A stretch of DNA of 64,000 nucleotides from Pedobacter sp. MC2016-15 (GTDB lineage Bacteria; Bacteroidota; Bacteroidia; Sphingobacteriales; Sphingobacteriaceae), in NCBI RefSeq assembly GCF_026239695.1, contig NZ_JAPIVS010000008.1, forward strand, positions 203,585 through 267,584. Direction: 5' to 3'. The notes beneath the pieces were generated by a model. The model was not told the origin of the DNA, ran no database searches, and worked only from the letters and a program-made list of their open reading frames with translations. Shown one piece after another: positions 35,375 through 43,733 of the stretch. The translations under genes were made by a program, and so were the position numbers. Positions within the stretch are counted from its first letter, which is position 1, and the number at the start of each line of letters is the position of its first letter.

Positions 35375-36280
35375 CTATTTTTTATTAGCCGAAGCCGTCA
35401 ATACATCTTTATTTTCAGCTAAATACTCCCTAACTGTTTTTGCAGGCCTGCCTAGGATGTACGGAATATCGTTCTGGACCATTGACATGTATGACATTCT
35501 TCCGTCAAGCATTTGCTTAACAAATTCAATGTTTGCGCTGGCATACCAACTGTCCGCACCATTAGCTATCCAAGCTTCAATTAGTTGTTTAAATTCATCG
35601 AGTCCTTTTTCTTCGCATTTGATATCAAGTCCGGTTACCTCACTCATAAGTTGGGCGATCTCTTTCCCATTATGGCTTTCTACACTTAACCAGTAATGTT
35701 CACTGGCATGTCGATCTGGCCCATCCACCAAAACTTGTGCGGCCACAGCAGCAATATCACTGGTAGCAATATAACCTACCCTGCGATCTTCCCAGTAAGT
35801 GGTGAAGGAAAGGTTCTTTGGTAAGTAAGCACCTGTAAGTGCTTCCATAAACATGTTGGGATGAAGGTGTGTCCAGGAAATACCACTCGCCTCTATATAT
35901 TTTTCGATCATCTGGTGCCATGCAAAGTGAGCATCTGTTGTATCCCACTCCGCAAACACTCCTACGTGTACAATGTGACTAACGCCTGCTTTCTTCGCAG
36001 CATCCACCAATGTTTTACTTTGGGTAAGCATGCCAACTGAATACCCTGTTAGCAAAAATACACGATCAACACCTGCAAGGGCAAGAGCAAAGGTTGTTGG
36101 ATCATCAAGGTCAAGAAATTTACAGTCTTCTCCCTTGCGGCACTGTTGCTCCACTTCATATTGCTTACGGGAAGTAGTTCTGATGTTTACAGGTTTATCC
36201 TTGAGATCCTTAACAAGTTTACTTCCGATTGTTCCGCTGGCACCTAAAATAAGTACCGTTGGATATTCCTTATTCTCCAT
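35375..36280 (-). CDS. NmrA-like NAD(P)-binding oxidoreductase
   Basis: 301 aa atypical SDR. The opening LILGASGTIGSKLVKDL is the NAD(P) loop. VSHIVHVGVFA and HLHPNMFMEAL are typical of the NmrA/azoreductase-like group. It is upstream-facing with Ohr (58 bases away) on the same strand and belongs to a reverse cluster with a F420-type reductase and a nitroreductase, which points to redox stress or xenobiotic reduction. Confidence 0.9.
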   Translation of the reverse strand: MENKEYPTVLILGASGTIGSKLVKDLKDKPVNIRTTSRKQYEVEQQCRKGEDCKFLDLDDPTTFALALAGVDRVFLLTGYSVGMLTQSKTLVDAAKKAGVSHIVHVGVFAEWDTTDAHFAWHQMIEKYIEASGISWTHLHPNMFMEALTGAYLPKNLSFTTYWEDRRVGYIATSDIAAVAAQVLVDGPDRHASEHYWLSVESHNGKEIAQLMSEVTGLDIKCEEKGLDEFKQLIEAWIANGADSWYASANIEFVKQMLDGRMSYMSMVQNDIPYILGRPAKTVREYLAENKDVLTASANKK

Positions 36281-36338
36281 TTGGATTAAATTTATAATGT
36301 ATTTGTAATTGGTTTACTACAAACCGGGCGCTCGGCAT

Positions 36339-36761
36339 TTAATTATTTGTAGTAACAAGACTTACGATAATATTATTTTTGGTAGCATTGGAATATGGAC
36401 AAACCTGATGTGCGCGTTCAGTAAGTCGTTGTGCTTCTTCAAGAGAAACATCGGAAATATTCACTGCAAGTTCTACTGCCAGTCCGAATGCACCACCTTC
36501 AAGAGGCCCAATTGACACTTTTGCAGCAACGGAAGTCTCACCAGTTTTAATCTTTTCCAAGCGAATAGTATGGTTCAGCGCACTGTCAAAACAAGCAGCA
36601 TAACCAGCTGCAAATAATTGCTCAGGATTAGTGTAATCATCATTTGCACCGCCCATTGCTTTGGGTACTCTTACCTGTAGATCTAAAACCCCGTTATCAC
36701 TTTTGACCTTACCATTCCTACCTCCGGTAGCAGTGGCTTCTGCTGTATATAAGATTTTCAT
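36339..36761 (-). CDS. ohr: Organic hydroperoxide resistance protein (Ohr/OsmC family)
   Basis: 140 aa. It has the Ohr hallmarks: TGGRNGKVKSDNGVLDLQV near residue 12, NPEQLFAAGYAACFDSAL with the peroxidatic Cys near 58, and AHQVCPYSNAT with the resolving Cys near 124. The enzyme reduces organic hydroperoxides with lipoyl or thiol donors in the cytoplasm. No MarR-type OhrR gene is adjacent; the cluster's nearest regulator is the HxlR at 38645. Confidence 0.95.
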   Translation of the reverse strand: MKILYTAEATATGGRNGKVKSDNGVLDLQVRVPKAMGGANDDYTNPEQLFAAGYAACFDSALNHTIRLEKIKTGETSVAAKVSIGPLEGGAFGLAVELAVNISDVSLEEAQRLTERAHQVCPYSNATKNNIIVSLVTTNN

Positions 36762-36778
36762 TTTTATTTATAAATTAT

Positions 36779-37525
36779 TTATTTACGTCTACCCATTTCA
36801 TACAAGCGGTTCCCGGCTAATATTTCTTCGTACGAGGGCCAAGAATCCAATTTCATCAAGTTGTCCATAATGAAATCCCGAACCGCAGGGGCTTTTCCCT
36901 TTTCAGCATCAGCTAATGCTTGTTTTAATTCAACCTCATTTATTTCCGTGCAATAGGCGGGCGTGCCTGGTTGCTGTCTCCAGCTTTCGGCCAAGCTTCC
37001 TGCATCAACGGTATCGAAACCTGTAAGATCAACCAGCGCGGCAACAACTTTTTTATGCTTGTCGTTATCTCCAGCTATAGAAATTGCAACTCTGTCTTGT
37101 GCACCGGCTGCTTTACCCTTGTATTTCAAGGTGCCTTCCAGCATATTATTAAATACCTTTATGAGAGGGCGATTTAGTATTTCAGAAATATATTCGCTTT
37201 CAGATATCTGTTCTAATTCTGGGAGCTTACCATCCCTGAATGGATAATAGTTTGAAGTATCCATTACAACTACGTCTTGAGGTACCTCTTTCAATAAATC
37301 TTTCGGTAAGTCCCTATAAGCATTAAAAGGCATAGAAAAGATAATGGCATCGACGTCGTTCACCACTTCATGTATAGTTGCTGCATTTGCGCCCAAACTG
37401 GTAGCCATTTTTTCTAGTTCAGGCATCGCCCTGGTGTTTGTCACTTTAACCTGGTGACCGGCTTTCGATAATTTTTTTGCTAAAAGGCTTCCTATGGAAC
37501 CTGTTCCAATAATTCCTATTTTCAT
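36779..37525 (-). CDS. NADPH-dependent F420 reductase-like dinucleotide-binding protein
   Basis: 248 aa from the ATG at 37525, which gives MKIGIIGTGSIGS; longer starts add a charged leader. The GTGSIGS loop, VKVTNTR and VVMDTSNYYPFRDG match the F420-dependent NADP reductase/NAD-binding family. Many bacterial members do not use F420. It lies 17 bases before Ohr, so the two are probably co-transcribed. A deleted LLM monooxygenase sits immediately upstream. Confidence 0.88.
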   Translation of the reverse strand: MKIGIIGTGSIGSLLAKKLSKAGHQVKVTNTRAMPELEKMATSLGANAATIHEVVNDVDAIIFSMPFNAYRDLPKDLLKEVPQDVVVMDTSNYYPFRDGKLPELEQISESEYISEILNRPLIKVFNNMLEGTLKYKGKAAGAQDRVAISIAGDNDKHKKVVAALVDLTGFDTVDAGSLAESWRQQPGTPAYCTEINEVELKQALADAEKGKAPAVRDFIMDNLMKLDSWPSYEEILAGNRLYEMGRRK

Positions 37526-37561
37526 AATTTTTATATTTTTCTGTTTACTTGTGATCATAAT

Positions 37562-37823
37562 TTATTTAAACCCGAGGGTTGATGCCATATTGTTCCGTTG
37601 CATTAATATGATCTCTAAGCGTGGTGCCTTCATAGTCTTAATGAAAAGTCCGCGCTTCTGTAAAATGGGAACTACTTCATCAACAAAAGCATCTATACCA
37701 TCTTCCAAAATATCAGGCGAGATCTAAAAGCCACTCCTGGCATGCGCCACGCTCCGGGCTGAAAGCCGTAATACTTACCCGAGGTTAACCGGTGAGCATT
37801 ATTCTGTTATTTCCAGCTTTCAT
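37562..37823 (-). pseudogene. LLM-class flavin-dependent monooxygenase remnant with internal deletion
   Basis: On the minus strand the N-terminal end can be read from the ATG at 37823 (MKAGNNRIMLT), then in another frame SGKYYGFQPGAWRMPGV. Then, after a shift, the C-terminal end SPDILEDGIDAFVDEVV, PILQKRGLF and a stop at 37562 follow. The N- and C-terminal ends of an NtaA/SnaA-type LLM enzyme (normally about 440 aa) are fused, with more than 300 residues missing. It lies between the F420-type reductase and nitroreductase genes, so it was probably part of the same module. Confidence 0.75.
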
Positions 37824-37836
37824 TTTATATTAAAGA

Positions 37837-38541
37837 TTATTGGTGAAAAATGACATTGCTGGAAATTGGGTCCCGCCCTAACTTATATGAGTTACCAGGT
37901 GAATTGAGATCGGCATAACCAAATGAAATTCCAAACAACATTTTTAGTTCAGCTGGTACATTCAATATTTCCCTTATGGTTCCAGCAAAAAAGCCTAATG
38001 CTGTTTGTGGAATACCTGCCAGACCGTGTGCCGTGAGGGATAGCAAAAAAGTTTGTCCATACATTCCTATATCGCCACCTACCCGCACGTTGTCTCCGAA
38101 TGACGGCATAAAAGGAATTGCAATATGTGGGGCATTAAAAAATTTATAATTTTGGTCTGAAATCTCTTTCCTGCCTTCTCTATCTTCACGTTTGACTCCA
38201 TATGCTTCATAATTTATACTGGCTAAGTTAAAGTAGCGTTCCTGGTAACGACCTTGATACTCCTCTGTATCAAAGCTAAAATCCGGCGAAAACCTATGTG
38301 CGTTATTTTCTTTTAAGAGCACATCAGAAAGTTCTTTTAATTTTTTACCAGAAACGATATGCGTTTCCCAAGGTTGAGTATTGCAGTTTGACGGAGCTAA
38401 AGCGGCATCTTCTAAAACGGAAGTTATCATTTTATCTGGCACCGGTGTTTCTAAGAAACCACGACATGATTTTCTTGATCTGAGAATCTCTTTAAATAAA
38501 TAGATGTCTTGTTGTGTCTTGTCAAATGTTCCTGTTTCCAT
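37837..38541 (-). CDS. Nitroreductase family protein
   Basis: 234 aa FMN-dependent nitroreductase. The N-terminus has RSRKSCRGFLETPVPD, followed by the FMN site APSNCNTQPWETHI. The C-terminal FGISFGYADLNSPGN is typical. It reduces nitro-compounds or quinones with NAD(P)H. It is divergent from an HxlR regulator with a palindrome (38603-38618) between them, so that regulator is the likely controller. Confidence 0.93.
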   Translation of the reverse strand: METGTFDKTQQDIYLFKEILRSRKSCRGFLETPVPDKMITSVLEDAALAPSNCNTQPWETHIVSGKKLKELSDVLLKENNAHRFSPDFSFDTEEYQGRYQERYFNLASINYEAYGVKREDREGRKEISDQNYKFFNAPHIAIPFMPSFGDNVRVGGDIGMYGQTFLLSLTAHGLAGIPQTALGFFAGTIREILNVPAELKMLFGISFGYADLNSPGNSYKLGRDPISSNVIFHQ

Positions 38542-38602
38542 AGTGTCTAAATTTAAAATCTTAAGACAAATTTCAAATAAATGTGCTTTACTTTGTATAG
38601 GC

Positions 38603-38618
38603 CTTTCCTAAAGGAAAG
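38603..38618. promoter_or_regulatory. Palindrome between nitroreductase and HxlR genes
   Basis: CTTTCC TAAA GGAAAG is a perfect 6-bp inverted repeat with a 4-base centre, in the 103-bp divergent region. HxlR proteins bind such palindromes as dimers, so it is a good candidate operator; the identification is by symmetry and position only. Confidence 0.42.
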
Positions 38619-38644
38619 CGGATTATTATTTTCACAAGACAATT

Positions 38645-39001
38645 ATGGCGGTAAAAAGAGGTTATAATGATTGCTTAAGTACTATCAAGCCGGTTCGGGA
38701 TTTTTTAGACGTATTGAGCGGCAAGTGGAAAATTCCGATAATTGTCTCTATCGGGGTAGGCAATGATAGATTTGTTGATATCCAGGAAAGCATTCCTGGC
38801 ATTACTCCAAAGGTTTTGGCTAAAGAGTTAAAGGACCTGGAACAGCACCAACTTATTAAAAGAACCGTGGTAGGGGAATACCCAGTAAAAATTATATATA
38901 CTCATGAACCCTATGCTGAAACATTAACACCAATTATTTATGCAATGAAAGACTGGGGCATTGGCCACCGTAATAAGGTCATAGGCACTCGAAAAGAATA
39001 A
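38645..39001 (+). CDS. HxlR family transcriptional regulator
   Basis: 118 aa winged-helix regulator: Cys in YNDCLSTIKPV, SGKWKIPIIVSIGVGNDRFVDI, ITPKVLAKELKDLEQHQLI, and a wing (VKIIYTHEPYAETL). The wing region is less typical (YTHEPY in place of YxLTxxG), so effector response may differ. It is divergent from the nitroreductase gene. Confidence 0.92.
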   Translation: MAVKRGYNDCLSTIKPVRDFLDVLSGKWKIPIIVSIGVGNDRFVDIQESIPGITPKVLAKELKDLEQHQLIKRTVVGEYPVKIIYTHEPYAETLTPIIYAMKDWGIGHRNKVIGTRKE

Positions 39002-39285
39002 TTTTATAAACAAACCTGCAATATTCCAGTAAACCCTCATAAATTAATAACTTTCACTGTTGTATATCTTTTTGCTGCCATTGGTGACCAGACTGAGCGA
39101 TAGAGGTCTTGATTTGATCAGTAAGTTTGGCTATTTACTTATAGAAAGACTCTTTGCTCCAATTAGTTCATTACACCTTTTTAGCAAGAGCTATCTCGCA
39201 CAAATCTCCTTACGGGTACTTCCGGAACGAGATATCTATCTTCCGCTAAGAAAGATAACAATTTAAGAATGATCTATTGAATCTC
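39002..39285. other. Intergenic, nothing certain
   Basis: 284 bases after the HxlR gene. A 68-codon frame (39060-39266) exists but begins with TTG and has no protein-like pattern, so I did not call it. Confidence 0.45.
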
Positions 39286-39453
39286 TAACGTGTGCCGATG
39301 TTATTTGGAAGGAAACTCATGCTTGAAGGTGTCGTATGGGGTAGGGGATCCTCTATAACCTAGGATAGAAAATTTAGCGCATTAAATAATGGCTGGCGTC
39401 TGAGCAGGACAAATTACCAGGTGGATTTAGGTATTAAAGGAAGTTTCAGATGA
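39286..39453 (+). pseudogene. Possible C-terminal remnant of an outer-membrane beta-barrel protein
   Basis: The forward frame reads VPMLFGRKLMLEGVVWGRG, has an in-frame TAG at 39361, then continues DRKFSALNNGWRLSRTNYQ and DLGIKGSFR with a stop at 39451. Alternating aromatic residues and a final Phe-Arg look like the last strand of a beta-barrel. No start or upstream part remains. The family is not recognised; the call is tentative. Confidence 0.3.
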
Positions 39454-39572
39454 GCACTGGCAATAAGAATACGCTTTCTTTCAACAGCGGGCTACTATCC
39501 CCGCTAATACCCCTCAAAAAACCAACGGAAGCGTTCACAGAACAAATAATAATAGATTTCTCTTTATTAAAG

Positions 39573-39597
39573 AGAGGCCCATTTGCGGGCCTCTTTT
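39573..39597 (-). terminator. Rho-independent terminator of the ABM monooxygenase gene
   Basis: AGAGGCCC (39573-39580) and GGGCCTCT (39587-39594) pair around a short loop. On the minus strand the hairpin is followed by a T-containing tract, 22 bases after the stop of the reverse-strand gene ending at 39620. Confidence 0.78.
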
Positions 39598-39619
39598 ATA
39601 ATCTTTTTACTTTATTGGG

Positions 39620-39913
39620 TCATTTAACGGCTAGCAAAGCTACTTTATTTATTACAGGCGGAACGGCCAGCAACTCATCCGCGTGCGCCATCAATGCTTT
39701 AGGAATTTCACCGGCTAGGTGTGCATTGCGACCAGCTTCATCGGCAAATGTATCAAATATACCAAATGTAGACGGGCCGAGTTGGAGTGCATACCAGCGA
39801 ATTGTGCCGGTCTCTGTATTGGCCAAAGGTAAAGCGCTCTTAAGAAAATCAGCAAGCTGCTGTTCTTTACCTGGTTTGGCCTCAAGTTGGGCCAATAATG
39901 CTAATTTTTCCAT
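39620..39913 (-). CDS. Antibiotic biosynthesis monooxygenase (ABM) domain protein
   Basis: 97 aa from the ATG at 39913, which gives MEKLALLAQLEAKPGKEQQLADFL; a longer upstream frame adds 28 unlikely residues. The ABM ferredoxin-like fold shows in W-Y-A-L-Q-L, FGIFDTFADEAGRNAHLAGEI and the start motif KPGKE. These small dimers act on quinone- or hydroxylated substrates without cofactor. It is an isolated unit with its own terminator. Confidence 0.88.
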   Translation of the reverse strand: MEKLALLAQLEAKPGKEQQLADFLKSALPLANTETGTIRWYALQLGPSTFGIFDTFADEAGRNAHLAGEIPKALMAHADELLAVPPVINKVALLAVK

Positions 39914-40257
39914 TTGATTTGTTTTAAATAGCAATTTGATAACGGCAATATACCGCCATATACTTAGCCACATGAATAGTGCCATGATGCTGTTCAACCC
40001 GGACTAAATGAGTTTAGTACATTGCATTATCAAAAAAGGCAAATGTCTACCATTTTCGCTTAGACACATATAATTGAATTTAGCATTTAATTACCTAGCC
40101 ATTGATTATCACAAAGATATACCACCCGAACACTGTAAATTTTTAAATACTACTATCTTGATCAGAAGTTTGCAGTTGTTACAGTATAGCTTGCAGGAAT
40201 GTCAAAATAAATTTAACTTGCTTTACATTCCCTGATCAGCTATTTAAAGTAACTTAT
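39914..40257. other. Divergent intergenic region
   Basis: 344 bases between the ABM gene and the PAS protein gene. Both promoters should be here. No gene or RNA was recognised. Confidence 0.5.
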
Positions 40258-41643
40258 ATGAACGTCGCTATTACTGCGTTGGCTGTAATTATCATTGCCA
40301 ATTTTGTGCTATTATTTAAGTTACTGAAACACCGCCAAAACCGCGACAGGATAGCGGATGATTACAAAAGACTATTTGTCGGAATTCCTGCGCCAATGTA
40401 CATCTATGACGATCATACTTTTAGATTCCTGGCAGTGAATGATGCCGCTATTGAACAGTATGGCTTTACAAGGGAAGAACTCTTAAATCTCAAAATTACG
40501 GATATCCGGCCTCCAGAGGAAATTCCTACTCTACTTAAATTTCACGAAAGCCTTCCGGAAGGCCATGTAAATGCAGGGCGTATGTTACATTGGAATAAGG
40601 CTGGGCAACGCTTTTATGTCAGCGTTTATACTCATCATACGATTTTTGAAGGCAAAGATGCGCGCCAGGTACTGATCATCAATACTGATGAGAAAATGCG
40701 TGCCGACCAGATCGTTAGTGATAAATCTGCTGAGCTCGAAAATATGCTCGACAGTATTACAGATGGTTTTTATGCATTGAACAGAAACTGGGAGGTGACC
40801 TTCATCAACAAAGCTGCTGAACAGACGCTATCTTGTACCCGAAAATCCGTGATGGGCAAAAATCTTTGGGACTATTTTCCAAATTCCAGGGAAAGCCGCT
40901 TTTATTACGAATATGAACGAGCTATGAATGAAAGGGTGAGTGTGCATTTCGAAGAATTGTACGCACCACTTGGGGTATGGGGCTCCTTGAATGTCTATCC
41001 TACCAAGGACGGTATCGCCGTCTATTTCGTCGATATAACTGAACAAAAGAAAATTCAGGAAAAAATTTACAATGATGGGCAGAACCTCCGTGCGATCATT
41101 AACAATACTCGCGACTTGATCTGGTCGGTGAACAGACAATCGGAAATTATAACTGGTAACCAGGCCTTTTGGGACCGTGTAAAAGAACATACAGGGAAAG
41201 GTGAAGGAGAGGTGACTAAAGAAGATTTTGGACAGGAAAGCCTCAAAATCTTTTTTGATAGTTATGAGTCTGCTTTTCTGGGTGAAGCCTTCAGCCTAGT
41301 CAGACAAAGGGATGACGACGGTTGGCAGATTTATGAGGAAATTAGCTTTAATCCAATTCGCGATGTGCATAATATGGTCATTGGCGTAAACTGTTTCATG
41401 CGAGACATCACCAAATCTCAAGAATATTTGCATAAAATTGAAGATCAGAATAAACGCCTGCGCGACATCGCCTGGATCCAATCGCACAGGGTTCGTTCGC
41501 CACTTACAAACATCTTAGGTCTCATTTCACTTTGTGATCTAAATGATTCTCCCAATGCTGAAATTATTCCCCTCATTAAAAAATCAGCGGATGATTTGGA
41601 TCATGTGATTAAAGAGATCACCAGGTTGACAGACAATCTCTGA
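40258..41643 (+). CDS. Multi-PAS HisKA-like protein lacking the ATPase domain
   Basis: 461 aa. An N-terminal membrane helix (residues 3-22, AITALAVIIIANFVLLFKLL) is followed by three PAS domains (about 30-150, 155-270 and 275-385). The end carries an H-box-like segment, WIQSHRVRSPLTNILGL, and then about 45 helical residues and a normal stop. No N, G1 or G2 boxes follow. It may accept phosphate or form dimers with another kinase. It has no adjacent response regulator. Confidence 0.85.
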   Translation: MNVAITALAVIIIANFVLLFKLLKHRQNRDRIADDYKRLFVGIPAPMYIYDDHTFRFLAVNDAAIEQYGFTREELLNLKITDIRPPEEIPTLLKFHESLPEGHVNAGRMLHWNKAGQRFYVSVYTHHTIFEGKDARQVLIINTDEKMRADQIVSDKSAELENMLDSITDGFYALNRNWEVTFINKAAEQTLSCTRKSVMGKNLWDYFPNSRESRFYYEYERAMNERVSVHFEELYAPLGVWGSLNVYPTKDGIAVYFVDITEQKKIQEKIYNDGQNLRAIINNTRDLIWSVNRQSEIITGNQAFWDRVKEHTGKGEGEVTKEDFGQESLKIFFDSYESAFLGEAFSLVRQRDDDGWQIYEEISFNPIRDVHNMVIGVNCFMRDITKSQEYLHKIEDQNKRLRDIAWIQSHRVRSPLTNILGLISLCDLNDSPNAEIIPLIKKSADDLDHVIKEITRLTDNL

Positions 41644-41865
41644 TAGTCTTTTATCTCGATGAGGTTTACCAATTAATATGGAATATTTTCACTTAAGTGA
41701 AATTTCGTAGAGCTGATAATTGTAATTTTACAACGGGTATCACAGTCGCGCGGTAAAACAGATCGTTATTTCGGATACCAATTATACCAATCAGGATACT
41801 TTTAAAATATGATCGGCAGCATATTGAAACTCATTTGACGCACAGTTGCCCGAGCGCAAAACGGG

Positions 41866-42407
41866 ATGGAAAACAACTGGTTCAACGAGGGCTTTAACGA
41901 TCATATCGCTATTTACAACCTAGTGAAAACAGGACTTTATAGCAAGGCTGATTTTTTAGATTACGTAAATGGGGGAAATCTGGCTTCACAATGCAGCAGC
42001 CAAGTGGGTCAGAAACAGGCGATTCCGTTGAAAGTAACTTTTTCAAAAACGGACTGTACGAAAGGCTATCATACCAGCGCGGATTCATTTTTGCCTTTTA
42101 TCTGTACAACCAGCTGCGGCTGGCTTCTGAAGGGAAAAATACAATCCGCAACTTTCTCCGGGCGCTTAAAGCACACCCAAATTCTATAGGCGCAAGGGTA
42201 TTAACTACGGCTGAGTTCGTTAGCGTAATCCGAACGTTTTTACCCGATAAGAATATGTATGCAGAGATTAAGCGGTATTTGCTAAGTGGGCAGTATCTTG
42301 GCTTTCGTAAAATTAAATTGATAAAGGGTCTCCGTATTCACTATGAGCAGCAGGTGCCGGTGTTGGAAATCTCCGATCAAGTGAATGTGCAACAAATTTA
42401 CCGGTAA
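41866..42407 (+). pseudogene. M61-family peptidase remnant with frameshift
   Basis: The first frame reads MENNWFNEGFNDHIAIYNLV, LKTGLYSKADFLDYVN, matching the WFxEGFxDYY zone of M61 glycyl aminopeptidases. The second frame (from about 41976) continues DSVESNFFKNGLYERLSYQRG and FIFAFYLYNQLRLASEG to a stop at 42405. One extra G in the run of five G at 41971 would join them. Only about 180 residues of a roughly 550-aa enzyme remain and the zinc-binding part is missing. Confidence 0.7.
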
Positions 42408-42486
42408 TTCAATATTGGAAAGATTAGAGATAGTCCCTCTTGCTTTTTCAATGAGTTTGATCGGATAATCTACAGGCAGGGGAAAA

Positions 42487-42858
42487 TTGAAGCCCGGCTT
42501 CATCACCGTTCGCTCAACCCATCCTCACACGTACCTTGTTCGGACTGTCTCCATGGTGTCAGGGGGGAAATGGAAACCTTGTCTGATCCTGAATATACAC
42601 AATGGCGCAAAAAGACCGAGTGAATTACAGCGGCTCAACCCGCTTGCAAGCCGGAGGGTTCTTCATGTACAATTAAAAGAATTAGAAGAACACGGCATTA
42701 TCAGGCGAATAGTATATGCCGTTCTTCCACCAAAGGTAGAATACTTGCTTACTGATCTTGGCAAGTCACTGCTTCCGATGATATTGTTATTGGATGACTG
42801 GGGGGCACAGTACCTCTCAAAACCAGAAGAATTGCCTAAGCTCAGAAAAGTGATTTAG
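42487..42858 (+). CDS. HxlR family transcriptional regulator, divergent N-terminus
   Basis: 123 aa. The winged-helix core is clear: VSGGKWKPCLILNIHNGAKRPSEL, ASRRVLHVQLKELEEHGII, and the wing PPKVEYLLTDLGKSL. The N-terminal region (MKPGFITVRSTHPHTYLVRTV) lacks the usual Cys-Pro-Val block before the core and has Cys only in KPCLIL. It could be a real start or a 5' end altered by decay from the upstream remnant. No redox gene lies next to it. Confidence 0.75.
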   Translation: MKPGFITVRSTHPHTYLVRTVSMVSGGKWKPCLILNIHNGAKRPSELQRLNPLASRRVLHVQLKELEEHGIIRRIVYAVLPPKVEYLLTDLGKSLLPMILLLDDWGAQYLSKPEELPKLRKVI

Positions 42859-42921
42859 GATGGGTAAGAGAGTAGCTAATTCTTAGCTCTGCCTGAAGTG
42901 AATGATATTACAAGCTTATGG

Positions 42922-43470
42922 TTAGTGATTAACAGATGAAACTTGATTTTGTATTTCCAATTTCATCATAATGTCGGTCTGTTCGTCCTCACCCAGTTTA
43001 AAGATATGTTTGTCAAACGCTAGAAATCCGTTCTTTTCATAAAAGCGGATGGCCCTTGTGTTTTCTTCCCACACACCCAACCATACGAAGGAAGATTTAA
43101 GCTCTTCAGCGATCTGGATTGCTTTATGATATAAGAGCTGGCCAACTTGCTTCCCTTGATATGCAGCAAGTACATATATGCGTTCAATCTCCAGTGCTTT
43201 AGTGTCCAGGGATTCTGTTTGTGCGTTTCCGGAATTTATTTTTAGATAACCAATCAATTGTTCGTTTAATTTGGCAAAGTAAAACTGTGAAGCAGTATTG
43301 CGGACTTCTTCAGTGAGCTTCTCTACGGAAAATCCATCTTCAAGGTATGTACGCATGTTATCAGCACTGTTGGTGCCCGAAAATGTTTCCTGGAATGTTT
43401 GTCTGCCAATTTGTGCCAGAGCGTTAATATCATTTAGCGTCACTTTTATAATTTCTATATTCGATTCCAT
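42922..43470 (-). CDS. GNAT family N-acetyltransferase
   Basis: 182 aa from the ATG at 43470; a longer start adds 19 unlikely residues. Acetyl-CoA binding motif A is IYVLAAYQGKQVGQLLYHKA, with ARxxG-like features and the later FVWLGVWEENTRAIRFYEKNGF typical of the RimI-like GNAT fold. The substrate is unknown. Convergent with the HxlR gene. Confidence 0.92.
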   Translation of the reverse strand: MESNIEIIKVTLNDINALAQIGRQTFQETFSGTNSADNMRTYLEDGFSVEKLTEEVRNTASQFYFAKLNEQLIGYLKINSGNAQTESLDTKALEIERIYVLAAYQGKQVGQLLYHKAIQIAEELKSSFVWLGVWEENTRAIRFYEKNGFLAFDKHIFKLGEDEQTDIMMKLEIQNQVSSVNH

Positions 43471-43733
43471 ATCTGCAAAAATACACACTCCGTCATATGT
43501 AAAAAATGATAATTTGTCAATAAGCAATGTTTATTTGTTCAGTAGTTATAGTGATAAGATCAAGCCGATCTTTCTTCAGGTTGATGTGATAAAGTCAAAT
43601 GATTAGTAAAATTTCAATAAATAACCTTGTATTACTATCCAAAGAGTGTTTAGAACACAAGAAAAATAGATTTGAACACGTCCGGGTAATGTAATCGACA
43701 GAATTTTGCATTGTAAATAAATGCGAAATCAAT

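Noticed and set aside
39060..39266. 68-codon forward frame after the HxlR gene
   Set aside because: TTG start, odd composition, no protein-like pattern and no homology that I recognise; probably chance.
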